Below, in pieces: positions 45,465-54,227 of a DNA stretch of 64,000 nucleotides; position 1 is the first letter of the stretch; each line of letters begins with the position of its first letter. The position numbers were made by a program, and so were the translations under genes. Under the pieces are notes generated by a model that did not search any database, had not been told where the DNA came from, and saw only the letters and a program-made list of their open reading frames with translations. The DNA comes from Cupriavidus cauae (lineage in GTDB: Bacteria; Pseudomonadota; Gammaproteobacteria; Burkholderiales; Burkholderiaceae). Location: positions 1-64,000 of the forward strand of contig NZ_VWRN01000074.1 of the NCBI RefSeq assembly GCF_008632125.1, written 5' to 3'.

Positions 45465-45780
45465 GGCAACAAGAGAAACGTCATCCGAAATCGGCGCGGT
45501 CCGCGTCGGGCGCGCCGGCGAAACAGGCAACTCTCGGCGACTCGCGGGGCAGTCCATGGCCCGTGGAGCGCAAATCGATCCCGTCATTTCCAGTCGAAAC
45601 AAGGCGTGGTTGGTCTCCTTGGCGTACTGCGTGGCCGGTGGTCCGGCCTTGTCGTTGTTGTGGAGGAAGGGCGGGCGGTGCTCCGCCCCGCGAAATCTTC
45701 GGGCTCCCGGCGAGCATCGGGCGTCGGCGGGTGTCTCCTCGCCTCGGCCCGCGTCGGCCGCGCCGGCCCGCCGGCGCGCG
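45465..45780. other. Intergenic stretch without a supported gene
   Basis: This 316-base gap lies between the CoA-transferase stop and the Bug receptor start. It contains one hairpin (GGCCGG-TGGT-CCGGCC, 45633-45648) without a U-tract. Frames that cross it show no conserved protein. Confidence 0.5.
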
Positions 45781-47480
45781 TCAGCCCGCCGTGGCGATCG
45801 AGAACGGCCCCGGCCGGAACAGGCAGGCATCCATCGTGCGCAGATCCGGCGCGACCGCGATCGGCGTCGCGCACTGCGCCAGCACATCGCGCTGCAGGTC
45901 CACGCCGGGCGCGATCTCGATCAGCGTCAGGCGCGCTTCGCCATTCGCATCGGCTCGCATCTCGAACACCGCTCGCTCGGTGATGTACAGCACCGGCACG
46001 CCCAGCGAGGCCACGTACGGCCCGTTGAAGCTCAGGTGCGAGACCTCGGGCACGATCTTCTTCACGCGGCCCTCGCGCGCGATCTGCAGCTGGCCGCCTT
46101 CGGCGCGGACCTCGAGCCCGCCCGCCGTCAGCGTGCCCATGAAGACCACCGCCTTGGCGCTCTGCGTGATGTTGATGAAGCCGCCGACGCCGGCGATCAG
46201 CGCCTGCGTGCCCTCGCCGAACTTGCTGACGTTGACGTTGCCGTGGCCGTCGAGCTCGGCGAGACCAAGGAGGCCAGGTCGATGCCACCGCCCTCGTAGA
46301 AATCGAATTGCGCGGGCTGGTCGATCACCGCCTCGGGATAGGCCGACGCGCCGAAGCTCAGGCCGTCGGCCGGCGTGCCGCCGATCGGGCCGGCCTCGAC
46401 CGTCAGCGTGAAGCCGTCCAGCCCCGCCTGCTCGGCCAGCATGCCGACCGCCGCCGGCATGCCGACGCCCAGATTGACCACGCGCGGCCGGCGCCTGGCC
46501 AGCTCCAGCACCGCACGGCGCTGCGCGATGGTGCGGGCGTCGAGTGTTGGGGGCGCGGGATCGATGTCGGGCACAACATCGGCATCGGGCGCGACGCCGG
46601 CTTTGGCAACCGCACCGGCCTCGGCAGTCGCCGCCTGCTGCGCCGCCGCCTCGCCGCGCCACGGCGTCACGTAGGCCGGATTGAAGCGCTCGGCGAAGGT
46701 CATCTGATGATGGGCCGGATCCTCGCTGACCACCACGTAGTCGACCAGGATGCCCGGCACATGGATGGCCTGCAGATTGTCGTGATGGTCGACCAGCTGC
46801 TCGACCTGCGCGATCACGATGCCGCCGGAGTTGTGCGCGGCCTGCGCCATCGCCAGCAGCTCGTGGTGGAAGGCTTCGCGATGCGTGCTCAGGTTGCCGC
46901 GCGGATCGGCCGCGGTGCAGCGGATCAGCGCGCAATGGATCGGGAAGCTTGGATAGAACAGGTAGTCGTCGCCGCGGAAGGACACCGCCTCGACCCAGTT
47001 GGCGCGGCCCTCGGCGATCGCCTCGCGGGCGCGCCGGTTGACGGCGCCGCCGTGGTAGCGCGGATCGCGCTCGCTGCGCGGATCGACGAAGGTGTGCAGG
47101 CCGATTTTTGTCATCACGCCGGGCTTGCCGCCGGCGATCGCGCGGTACAGGTGCGTCAGCACGCCCTGCGGCAGGTTGTAGCCCTCGCACTGCTCGGCCA
47201 TTGCCAGATCCGCCAGCCGCGTCGCGGAGCGCCAGTGGCCGCCGACGATCGACGCGGTCATGCCGGCATTGCCGAAATGATTGACGCCGCGTGCGCCGCG
47301 ATCGCCCTGCCCGGCCGAGTAGACCAGCGTCAGGTCGCGCGGCAGGCCGCTCTGCAGGAAGCGCCGCTCCAGCGCCTCGGTCACCGCCTCGGCATGGCCG
47401 GCCCCGACGAAGCCGGCGCTTGCCACCGTCCATCGGTCCTGTACCAGGGCCGCCGCCTGGTCTGCGGTGATCACCTTCAT
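45781..47480 (-). pseudogene. Acyl-CoA:acetate/3-ketoacid CoA-transferase, frameshifted
   Basis: This is a YdiF-type fused alpha/beta CoA-transferase gene, which would encode 566 residues. The upstream frame starts MKVITADQAAALVQDRWTVA at 47480 (AGGAGAC site) and runs through TVEAGPIGGTPADGLSFG, the region of the catalytic Glu, to YEGGGIDLASL. It then loses frame, and LAELDGHGNVNVSKFGEGT continues in the next frame to a normal C-terminus at 45781. The span of 1700 bases is one short of a whole number of codons. One base is missing at about 46263-46270, where CCAAGG should read CCCAAGG. An extra Ala-rich segment of about 35 residues lies between the two halves. It is either a real pseudogene or an assembly error. 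Confidence 0.85.
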
Positions 47481-47566
47481 GCTGTCTCCTGATGCTGCGG
47501 CGCGCGGGGCGTCGCTGTCGCCGTCGGCGCCCGGCATCGGAGCGCGCTTGTCGGCGGAATATTGCG

Positions 47567-47593
47567 GTTCGCGTTTTGCGAACATTTGTTCGC
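47567..47593. promoter_or_regulatory. IclR-type operator with three half-sites
   Basis: GTTCGC (47567), GCGAAC (47578) and GTTCGC (47588) alternate in orientation with 5- and 4-base spacers, forming two overlapping inverted repeats. They lie between the divergent CoA-transferase and iclR genes. PcaU/PcaR-type IclR regulators bind triple arrays of this sort. Confidence 0.75.
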
Positions 47594-47717
47594 GGATCGC
47601 CGTATCATACGGACGACTGGCCGATTCGCGCAAGCCCGAAGTCGGCACTAGAATCGCCGCAATTCCATTTCGACGTATATTCCACGTCACTTCAACGCTC
47701 GATCCAGGACGCTCTCC

Positions 47718-48503
47718 ATGCCCGAAGCCGAGGCCCCGACGCAGAAAAAGGATGAGTTGCTCGACTCCCTGAACAAGGGGCTGGCGCTGCTGCGGCTGTT
47801 CGCCAGCGGCGTCGAGAGCCTGTCGATGCAGGACGTGGCCGACCGCCTCGATGTCACGCGGGCAGCGGCGCGCCGGCTGCTGTTGACGCTTCACCACAAC
47901 GGTTATCTGGCGCAGAACGGCCGGCAGTTCTCGTTGACCCCTCGGGTGATGGAGCTCGGCTACGCCTATTTCGCCTCGATGAGCCTGCCGCGGCTGGCGC
48001 AGCCGCATCTGCGCGCGCTCGCGAGCCGCTGCGGCGAGACCTGTTCGATCGGCATGCTGGACGACGACGCCGTCGTGCTGGTCGCGCGGGAAGAGCCGCG
48101 CCAGATCCTGCGCGTGGACATGGCGATCGGGCGGCGCATGCCGGCCTACGCGCATTCGTTGGGACGCGTGCTGCTGGCGGGCCTCGATGACGCGGCGCTG
48201 GAGCGCTACCTGGCGCACGCCGAGCTGCGCAAGCTGACGCCGTTCACCATCGATTCGCGCGAGGCGCTGCGCGCCACGCTGGCGCAGGTGCGCGAGGACG
48301 GCCATTGCGTGCTGGTCAGCGAGCTGGTCGACGGCTTCGCCGGCATCTCGGTGCCGCTGCGCGACCAGACCGGCAAGGTGGTCGCCGGTCTGGGCTTCAG
48401 CATGGTGCTCGGCAGCCGCAGTGCCGCCACGCTGGTCGAGCGCTATCTGTCGCCGCTGCGCGAGGTCGCCGCGGCGATCGAGGCGGTACTGCGCGCCCGC
48501 TGA
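47718..48503 (+). CDS. IclR family transcriptional regulator
   Basis: This is a 261-residue regulator with an N-terminal winged helix (LNKGLALLRLFASG, MQDVADRLDVTRAAARRLLLTL) and the C-terminal IclR effector domain (GRRMPAYAHSLGRVLLAGL, DGFAGISVPLRD). It resembles the PcaR/PcaU group that controls beta-ketoadipate genes, consistent with a CoA-transferase partner on the divergent strand. The operator at 47567-47593 probably controls both. The start at 47718 has only a weak upstream site (CTCTCC region). The gene is followed by a terminator-like hairpin whose U-tract faces the other strand. Confidence 0.92.
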   Translation: MPEAEAPTQKKDELLDSLNKGLALLRLFASGVESLSMQDVADRLDVTRAAARRLLLTLHHNGYLAQNGRQFSLTPRVMELGYAYFASMSLPRLAQPHLRALASRCGETCSIGMLDDDAVVLVAREEPRQILRVDMAIGRRMPAYAHSLGRVLLAGLDDAALERYLAHAELRKLTPFTIDSREALRATLAQVREDGHCVLVSELVDGFAGISVPLRDQTGKVVAGLGFSMVLGSRSAATLVERYLSPLREVAAAIEAVLRAR

Positions 48504-48544
48504 GCCCAAACCCCGCCCCGTTCGGGCAGGCCCAGGGCGCAAAC

Positions 48545-48578
48545 AAAAAAAGCCCCGCAAGCCGGGGAGCTGCGGGGC
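48545..48578 (-). terminator. Rho-independent terminator on the minus strand
   Basis: On the minus strand GCCCCGC and GCGGGGC close a 13-base loop and are followed by seven T. On the plus strand the same hairpin lacks a U-run. It therefore ends a leftward transcript, although no leftward gene is annotated to its right before 48830. Confidence 0.8.
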
Positions 48579-48660
48579 ATCAGTGGTAGCGGGGTCGAAT
48601 TGCATTCGCACCCACGGGCGCTATCTTGCTCAAGGATTGTCCGAAGCACATCACCCGAAC
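48579..48660 (-). ncRNA. Candidate small RNA upstream of the orphan terminator
   Basis: Reading leftward, the sequence contains a hairpin with GGGTGCGAA and TTCGACCC arms (48590-48612) followed directly by the terminator at 48545. The 5' end and promoter were not found. A leftward frame of 83 codons (48580-48831) overlaps it but has no recognisable product. The 326-base gap 48504-48829 has nothing else. Confidence 0.35.
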
Positions 48661-48829
48661 GTAGGGCGCGATGGCGTTGCCGCTCACGAGAGGCGGCATT
48701 CGGCGTGTGCGCGGCCGACAAAACGCACACCGGCCAGACACCGGGCGCGCGACACAGCCGAGGAGCGCAAAGCCATCTTCGCTACCATGCAGCCTTCGAA
48801 CACGACAAGAACAGGCAAGGGACCGCGCC

Positions 48830-49798
48830 ATGGAACTCAGACAACTGCGCTACTTCGTCACCGTGGTGCAGCACGGGAGCATGGGCAAGGCGGCGCTCGA
48901 ACTGGGCGTCGTCACCTCGGCCCTGAGCCAGCAGATCAGCCGCCTCGAGAGCGAGCTGTCGACGCGGCTGCTGCAGCGGACCTCCAGCGGCGTGGTGCCC
49001 ACCGATGCCGGCCTCGCGTTCTGGCGGCAGGCTCAGCTGGCGCTGCGGCATATCGACGATGCCGCCGAGGCGGCCAGGCATGCGCGGCTGTCCGGCCATG
49101 TCAGCGTCGGCCTGGCGCCGACCACGGCAAGCGTGCTGGGCCTGCCCTTCATGCGCGCGATGGCCGAGCGCTACCCCGACGTGCGGCTGCGCATGGTCGA
49201 AAGCCTGTCGGGCTATCTCGCCTCGATGCTGAACGCACGCCAGATCGATCTGGCGATGCTGTTCAACGACGAGCCGGCGCAGCGCTGGACGGTGCAGCCG
49301 CTGCTCGACGAACGGCTGTTCGTGATCGGCGTGCGCTCGCTCGCCGGCATGCCCGACGGCGAAGGCGTCGCCATGGCATCGCTGGCGGGGCTGCCGCTGG
49401 TGCTGCCAAGCGGCACGCACGGCCTGCGCGCGCTGGTGACGAGCTGCTTCCACGATGCCAAGGCGCAGCCGCGCATCGTCGCCGAGGTCGATGGACTCGC
49501 GGTGCTGATGGACGCGGTGCAAGGGGGCCTGGGCGCGACGATCCAGCCCGGCGCGGCGCTGGCCCGCACCCACAGCGACCAGCTCGCCAGCGTGCCGCTG
49601 CTCGACGAGCGCGCGAGCCGGCCAAACCTGCTGGTCAGCCTGAACGACGACGAGCTGTCGCCCGCCGCGCTGGCCGCGCGCGTGGTGCTGACCGATGTCG
49701 CACGCACGCTGGTGCGCGAGGGGAAATGGCCGGGGGCGACGCTGCGGGTGGAGACGGCCGACGATGCCGACGGCGACGCCGACGGGGCGGCGAGCTGA
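48830..49798 (+). CDS. LysR family regulator (Nac/CynR-like)
   Basis: This is a 322-residue LysR protein. The N-terminus MELRQLRYFVTVVQHGSMGKAA with TSALSQQISRLESELSTRLLQR is the Nac-like subgroup, and the effector domain includes VSVGLAPTTASVLGLPFM. The ATG at 48830 follows AGGCAAGG; the longer frame has no support. Its immediate neighbour, 196 bases downstream on the same strand, is an isochorismatase-type hydrolase gene, which may be a target. The C-terminus is Asp/Ala-rich (DDADGDADGAAS). Confidence 0.9.
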   Translation: MELRQLRYFVTVVQHGSMGKAALELGVVTSALSQQISRLESELSTRLLQRTSSGVVPTDAGLAFWRQAQLALRHIDDAAEAARHARLSGHVSVGLAPTTASVLGLPFMRAMAERYPDVRLRMVESLSGYLASMLNARQIDLAMLFNDEPAQRWTVQPLLDERLFVIGVRSLAGMPDGEGVAMASLAGLPLVLPSGTHGLRALVTSCFHDAKAQPRIVAEVDGLAVLMDAVQGGLGATIQPGAALARTHSDQLASVPLLDERASRPNLLVSLNDDELSPAALAARVVLTDVARTLVREGKWPGATLRVETADDADGDADGAAS

Positions 49799-49818
49799 AA
49801 AATGACCGTTCCTCGTAA

Positions 49819-49835
49819 ATTCAAAATTATTGAAT
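49819..49835. promoter_or_regulatory. LysR-type palindrome upstream of the isochorismatase gene
   Basis: ATTCAAAATTATTGAAT is a 17-bp inverted repeat (ATTCAA-N5-TTGAAT) in an unusually AT-rich stretch. It is identical at 14 of 17 positions to the palindrome at 37784-37800. It lies 160 bases before the start codon. Confidence 0.65.
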
Positions 49836-49994
49836 AACTATTTCGCAAAGAGCCTGGCTCGTCGAATCCTTTGGTCCGTATAGTTCACCCATCGCAGCAA
49901 CACATCGGCACCACGGCGCGGCACCACAGCGCCAACAAACTGCAACAAGGCGCGCGCTGCGACGAATTCAATCAATTTCACCAAAGGAACCATC

Positions 49995-50681
49995 ATGTCG
50001 AACCCGAAGCTCGAAGTCCTGACCCCGCAAAACAGCCAGCTGATCATCATCGACCACCAGCCGCAGATGGCCTTCGGCGTGCAGTCGATGGACCGCCAGT
50101 TGATGAAGAACAATGTGGTGGGCCTGGCCAAGGCCGCCAAGATCTTCGAGATTCCGACCATCATCACCACGGTCGAGAGCGAATCGTTTTCGGGCTACAC
50201 CTATCCCGAGCTGCTCGATGTGTTCCCGAACCAGAAGACGCTCGAACGCACCTCGATGAATTCGTGGGACGACCAGAAGGTGCGCGACGCGCTGAAGGCC
50301 AACGGGCGCAGGAAGGTGGTCGTGGCCGGCCTGTGGACCGAGGTCTGCAATACCACGTTTGCGCTGAGCGCGATGCTCGAGGGCGACTACGAGATCTACA
50401 TGGTCGCCGACGCCTCGGGCGGCACCACCAAGGAAGCGCACGACTACGCGATGCAGCGCATGATCCAGGCCGGCGTGGTGCCGGTGACCTGGCAGCAGGT
50501 CGCGCTGGAATGGCAACGCGACTGGGCGCGCCGCGACACCTACGACGCCGTGATCGGCCTGGCGCAGGAACATTCGGGCGCCTACGGCATGGGCATCGAC
50601 TACGCCTACACGATGGTCCACAAGGCCGCGCAGCGCACCGCCACGCCGCACGAGTCGATCGCTCCGGTGGCGGCGAACTGA
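49995..50681 (+). CDS. Isochorismatase family (YcaC-like) cysteine hydrolase
   Basis: This 228-residue alpha/beta hydrolase of the isochorismatase superfamily has a catalytic triad readable as D20 in LIIIDHQPQMAF, a Lys in the KVVVAGLWTE region, and the nucleophile Cys in TEVCNTTFALSAM. YcaC-like proteins act on amides or unknown small substrates. AAAGGAACC precedes the ATG. It is convergent with polB. Co-occurrence of YcaC-type hydrolases with pirins and LysR regulators is frequent, and a shared operator motif here links it to the pirin locus. Confidence 0.92.
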   Translation: MSNPKLEVLTPQNSQLIIIDHQPQMAFGVQSMDRQLMKNNVVGLAKAAKIFEIPTIITTVESESFSGYTYPELLDVFPNQKTLERTSMNSWDDQKVRDALKANGRRKVVVAGLWTEVCNTTFALSAMLEGDYEIYMVADASGGTTKEAHDYAMQRMIQAGVVPVTWQQVALEWQRDWARRDTYDAVIGLAQEHSGAYGMGIDYAYTMVHKAAQRTATPHESIAPVAAN

Positions 50682-50742
50682 ACGCCCGCCTGAACGCGAC
50701 ACGCAACGCGACACGGAACGCGATCCATGGACGCGCCGGCGG

Positions 50743-53148
50743 CTAGAACAGTCCCAGCTGCCGGCTGACCACGTTGTCGAAGGCGTCGCCGACGAAGGGC
50801 AGGATCGCGTCGGCGACCGGCTGCAGCTGCCGGCTCAGGTAGTGGTCGTAGTCGATCGGGGCCCGGCGGACCTCCAGCGGTTCCGGCCCCGCGATCGTCA
50901 TCACGTACTGGATCCACGCGCCCTGCCGGTATTGCAGCGGCCGGCCACGCTCGCGATTGAAGTCGTCGGCCACGCGCGCCGCCCGCACATGCGGCGGCAC
51001 ATTGCGCTGGTAGTCGTCGAGCTGCCGGCGCAGGCGCTTGCGATAGACCAGCAGCGCATCGAGCTCGCCGCGCAGCAGCCTGGCGACGTACTCGCGCACA
51101 TAGTCCGCATACGGCTCGCCCTGGAAGACGCGCCGATACAGCTCCTGCTGGAAGGCCTGCGCCAGCGGCGACCAGTCCGTGCGCACCGCCTCCAGCCCCT
51201 TGAACACCATCTGCTCGCTGCCGTCCGCGCCGCGCACCAGGCCCGCATAGCGCTTCTTGCTGCCGTCCTCGGCGCCGCGCACGGTGGGCATCAGGAAACG
51301 CCGGTAGTGGGTCTCGTACTGGATCTCCAGCGCGCTGTCCAGCCCGTAGGCCTCGCGCAGGTGCTCGCGCCACCAGTCGTTGATGTGCGCGACCAGCTCG
51401 CGCCCGATGCGGTCCGCCTCCTCGTCGGCGTGGTGGCGGCCCAGCGCGACGAAAGTCGAATCGGTATCGCCGTAGATCACCGTATAGCCGCGCCCCTCGA
51501 CCAGCTCGCGCGTCCTGCGCATGATCTCGTGGCCGCGCATCGTGATCGACGAGGCCAGCCGCGCATCGAAGAAACGGCAGCCGGTCGAGCCCAGCACCCC
51601 GTAGAACGCGTTCATGATGATCTTCAGCGCCTGCGACAGCGGCTTGTTGCCGTCGCGCTTGGCGGCGTCGCGCCCCTGCCAGATCTCGGCGACGATGGCC
51701 GGCAGCGCGTGGCTGTCGCGCGAGAAGCGCGCGCCGCGAAAGCCCGGCACGGTCTGCGCCGGATCGGCGCTGTGCATGCCCTCCACCAGTCCGACCGGAT
51801 CGATCAGGAAGGTGCGGATGATCGACGGATACAGGCTCTTGTAGTCGAGCACCAGCACCGAGTCGTACAGCCCCGGGCGCGAATCCATCACGAAGCCGCC
51901 GGGACTGGCCTCTTCCGGCTGGTCGCCCAGGTTCGGCGCCACATAGCCGAGCCGATGCATGCGCGGCAGATACAGATGCGTGAAGGCCGCCACCGAGCCG
52001 CCACTGCGATCGGCCTCGAGGCCGGTGACGGTGGCGCGGTCCAGCAGGAACTGCAGCAGCTCGGCCTTGTGGAAGATGCGCGTGACCAGCTCGCAATCCT
52101 TCAGGTTGTAGCGGGCCAGCGCCGCCTTGTCCGTGGCGAACATGCGGTCGATCGCATCCATCCGGTCGTACGGATCGTCGATGTCCTTGCCCTCGCCGAG
52201 CAGCGAACGCGCGACGAATTCGAGGCTGAACGAGGCGAAGCTCCAGGTCGCCGAGCGCATCGCCTCGATGCCGTCGATGATCAGGCGTCCGGGCAGCGCG
52301 GCGAAGTAGTGATGCTCGCGCGTGCCGTGCTGGCGCCATTCGAGCGGCGCGCCGCCGCGGCCCAGGCGCAGCGGCACCTTCAACTGCTCGGCATGCTGGC
52401 GCAGCACGCGCAGGTCGAACTGCACCAGGTTCCAGCCGATGATCGCGTCGGGGTCGTGGCGGTCGAACCAGGCGATCAGCCGATGCAGCATGTCGGCCGG
52501 GTTGTCGCAGTATTCGAGGTGGAAATCGACGCCGGGATCGAGGCGGGGATCGACGCGGGAATCCTGCGTGCCGGCATCGCTGCCGGTCGGCGGACCGAGC
52601 ATCAGCACCGTGCGATCGCCGCAGCCTTCCAGCGCGATCGAATAGAGATCGCCCTGCATGCTGGTCTCGATATCCAGCGACACGCAGCGCAGCTGGGGGC
52701 GATAGCTGGCGGCGGGCCGGATCTGCACGTCGACCAGCGCGCCGTCCGCATCGGGCCGCCCGGAAAACTGCACCGGCGCGGTGATGAAGCGCTCCATCAG
52801 GTAGCGCTCGGGCGGACGGATGTCGGCCTCGTAGACATCGATGCCGGCCTGCCGCAGCGTCTTCTCGATGCGCAGAAGGTGCCGGTAGTGGCGGCAATAG
52901 ACGCCGGTGACCGGACGCAGCCGGAAGTCCTTCAGCGCCAGCGGCTTGAGGTCAACCTGGGGCTCGCCGCGCAGCAAGGCATCGGCGCGCGGCTGCTGTT
53001 CCTCGGGAATGAAGGCGACGCACGGCTGCGGCGGCAGGCGCAGGCGCCGCGGACCGTCATCGGTGGCCAACCAGATTTCGATCTCGGTGCCGGCCGGCGT
53101 GTCGTGCCAATGGCGGGTCAGGATGAAGCCGTGCTGCGGCGGGACCAC
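50743..53148 (-). CDS. polB: DNA polymerase II (family B)
   Basis: This 801-residue family B polymerase is for replication restart and translesion synthesis. Exonuclease motifs are CVSLDIETS (Exo I), IIGWNLVQFDLRVL (Exo II) and YNLKDCELV (Exo III). Polymerase motifs are DYKSLYPSII (A), KIIMNAFYGVLGS (B) and YGDTDSTF (C). It is close to the length of E. coli Pol II (783 aa). The start is GTG at 53148, without an obvious ribosome binding site. Upstream is an 11-bp minisatellite, so its promoter must lie within 53149-53250 or in the repeat. The gene is often LexA-controlled, but I saw no clear SOS box. Confidence 0.96.
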   Translation of the reverse strand: MVPPQHGFILTRHWHDTPAGTEIEIWLATDDGPRRLRLPPQPCVAFIPEEQQPRADALLRGEPQVDLKPLALKDFRLRPVTGVYCRHYRHLLRIEKTLRQAGIDVYEADIRPPERYLMERFITAPVQFSGRPDADGALVDVQIRPAASYRPQLRCVSLDIETSMQGDLYSIALEGCGDRTVLMLGPPTGSDAGTQDSRVDPRLDPGVDFHLEYCDNPADMLHRLIAWFDRHDPDAIIGWNLVQFDLRVLRQHAEQLKVPLRLGRGGAPLEWRQHGTREHHYFAALPGRLIIDGIEAMRSATWSFASFSLEFVARSLLGEGKDIDDPYDRMDAIDRMFATDKAALARYNLKDCELVTRIFHKAELLQFLLDRATVTGLEADRSGGSVAAFTHLYLPRMHRLGYVAPNLGDQPEEASPGGFVMDSRPGLYDSVLVLDYKSLYPSIIRTFLIDPVGLVEGMHSADPAQTVPGFRGARFSRDSHALPAIVAEIWQGRDAAKRDGNKPLSQALKIIMNAFYGVLGSTGCRFFDARLASSITMRGHEIMRRTRELVEGRGYTVIYGDTDSTFVALGRHHADEEADRIGRELVAHINDWWREHLREAYGLDSALEIQYETHYRRFLMPTVRGAEDGSKKRYAGLVRGADGSEQMVFKGLEAVRTDWSPLAQAFQQELYRRVFQGEPYADYVREYVARLLRGELDALLVYRKRLRRQLDDYQRNVPPHVRAARVADDFNRERGRPLQYRQGAWIQYVMTIAGPEPLEVRRAPIDYDHYLSRQLQPVADAILPFVGDAFDNVVSRQLGLF

Positions 53149-53247
53149 GGTGGGGTGTCGGGGAATGGTCGGAATCTGGACGTCGCCGGCGCATGCGGCC
53201 GGGGATCGGCGGCGAGTCTAACATGCGGCCTCGCCGGTCGAGGGACG

Positions 53248-53446
53248 CTGACCTGCCGCTCACCTGCCGCTCACCTGCCGCTCACCCCCCGCTCACCCCC
53301 CGCTCACCCCCCGCTCACCCCCCGCTCACCCGCCGCTCACCCGCCGCTCGCCTGCCGCTCACCCCCCGCTCACCCGCCGCTCGCCCGCCGCTTACCTGCC
53401 TCTTACCTGCCTCTTACCTGCCGCTTACCTGCCGCTTACCCGCCGA
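53248..53446. repeat. 11-bp minisatellite, about 18 copies
   Basis: The unit CTCACCTGCCG repeats about 18 times with variants (CTCACCCCCCG, CTCACCCGCCG, CTTACCTGCCG). Variants cluster: TG types at both ends, CC types in the middle, and TTACC types to the right. It overlaps the last codons of the CPBP gene (ends at 53436). It has no CRISPR-like spacers. Confidence 0.9.
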
Positions 53447-54227
53447 CCATCGCGGCCAGCGTCAGGTGCGCCACGACATGGGCGACGATCGCCGCTTCCA
53501 GGCCGTAGCGCCAGAACAGGAAGCCCGCGATCACGCCGAAGGCCGCGTTGGCCCCGGTCAGATGCAGCACCACCGGCCACGCCAGCGGTCCGGCCAAGCC
53601 TGCCGCGGCGGGCAGATGCGCGAGCCCGAACACCACGGCGCTGAGCGCGATCGCGATCCAGAACAGCCCCGCGCCGGGGTTGGCGGCACCGCGTCGGAAT
53701 ACGCGCCACAGCGCCCACACCAGCAGGCTCATCAGTCCCCATCGGACCAGGACTTCCTCGGTCACGCCGCCGTACAGCAGCCGCACGGCCAGTGGCATCG
53801 TCGCGCCGTGAATCGGCGCCGCCGCTTGCGGCGCGGTCGCGATCAAACCCCACAGCAATACGCCGGCAAGCAGGCCTCCTATCAAGCCCGGCAAGCACTG
53901 CGGACGCAACGCGCCCCACGGCGCCCGGCCCGCCGCCAGCTCGGCCATGGCCGGCGCCTGCAGCCCGGCCTTGCCGGCGAGCCGGGCACCGGCGAAGGCC
54001 GCCAGCGCGAGCAACAGCGCGCTCTGCACGCCGCTGGCCACGCCCACCACCCACATCGGCACGGGAAGGACCTGGTGCTGCAGCAGCACCGGCACGCCCA
54101 GCCAGGCCATGACGATCACGCCGGGAAGGCCGGCACACCAGGTCAGCAGAAATAGGCGGCGGTTCAGGGTTCGCTGAGCGGTCCGCTCGGGGATTGGCTT
54201 CGTGTCGATCGCTTGGGTCTGCATCAT
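53436..54227 (-). CDS. CPBP family intramembrane glutamic endopeptidase
   Basis: This 263-residue polytopic protein has about seven hydrophobic segments. The CPBP (Abi/Rce1-like) active-site motifs are present: EEVLVRW (EExxxR) near residue 155, FGLAHLP (FxxxH) near residue 200, and HLTGANAAFG in the third. Such proteases process membrane peptides or confer bacteriocin immunity; the substrate here is unknown. Its ATG overlaps the end of the KTSC gene, so the two are translationally coupled. The C-terminal stop lies at the edge of the minisatellite. Confidence 0.88.
   Translation of the reverse strand: MMQTQAIDTKPIPERTAQRTLNRRLFLLTWCAGLPGVIVMAWLGVPVLLQHQVLPVPMWVVGVASGVQSALLLALAAFAGARLAGKAGLQAPAMAELAAGRAPWGALRPQCLPGLIGGLLAGVLLWGLIATAPQAAAPIHGATMPLAVRLLYGGVTEEVLVRWGLMSLLVWALWRVFRRGAANPGAGLFWIAIALSAVVFGLAHLPAAAGLAGPLAWPVVLHLTGANAAFGVIAGFLFWRYGLEAAIVAHVVAHLTLAAMVGG

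Noticed and set aside
45633..45648. Hairpin GGCCGG-TGGT-CCGGCC after the CoA-transferase gene as a terminator
   Set aside because: It has no U-tract on the relevant strand and a short stem; such hairpins are expected by chance at this GC content.
48579..48660. Possible tRNA or tmRNA 3' end on the minus strand (sequence ...CGCTACCACT)
   Set aside because: It cannot be folded into a cloverleaf and has no T-loop consensus or anticodon arm, so it is kept only as a small-RNA candidate.
53248..53446. Possible CRISPR array
   Set aside because: The repeats are head-to-tail 11-bp units with no unique spacers, and there are no cas genes.
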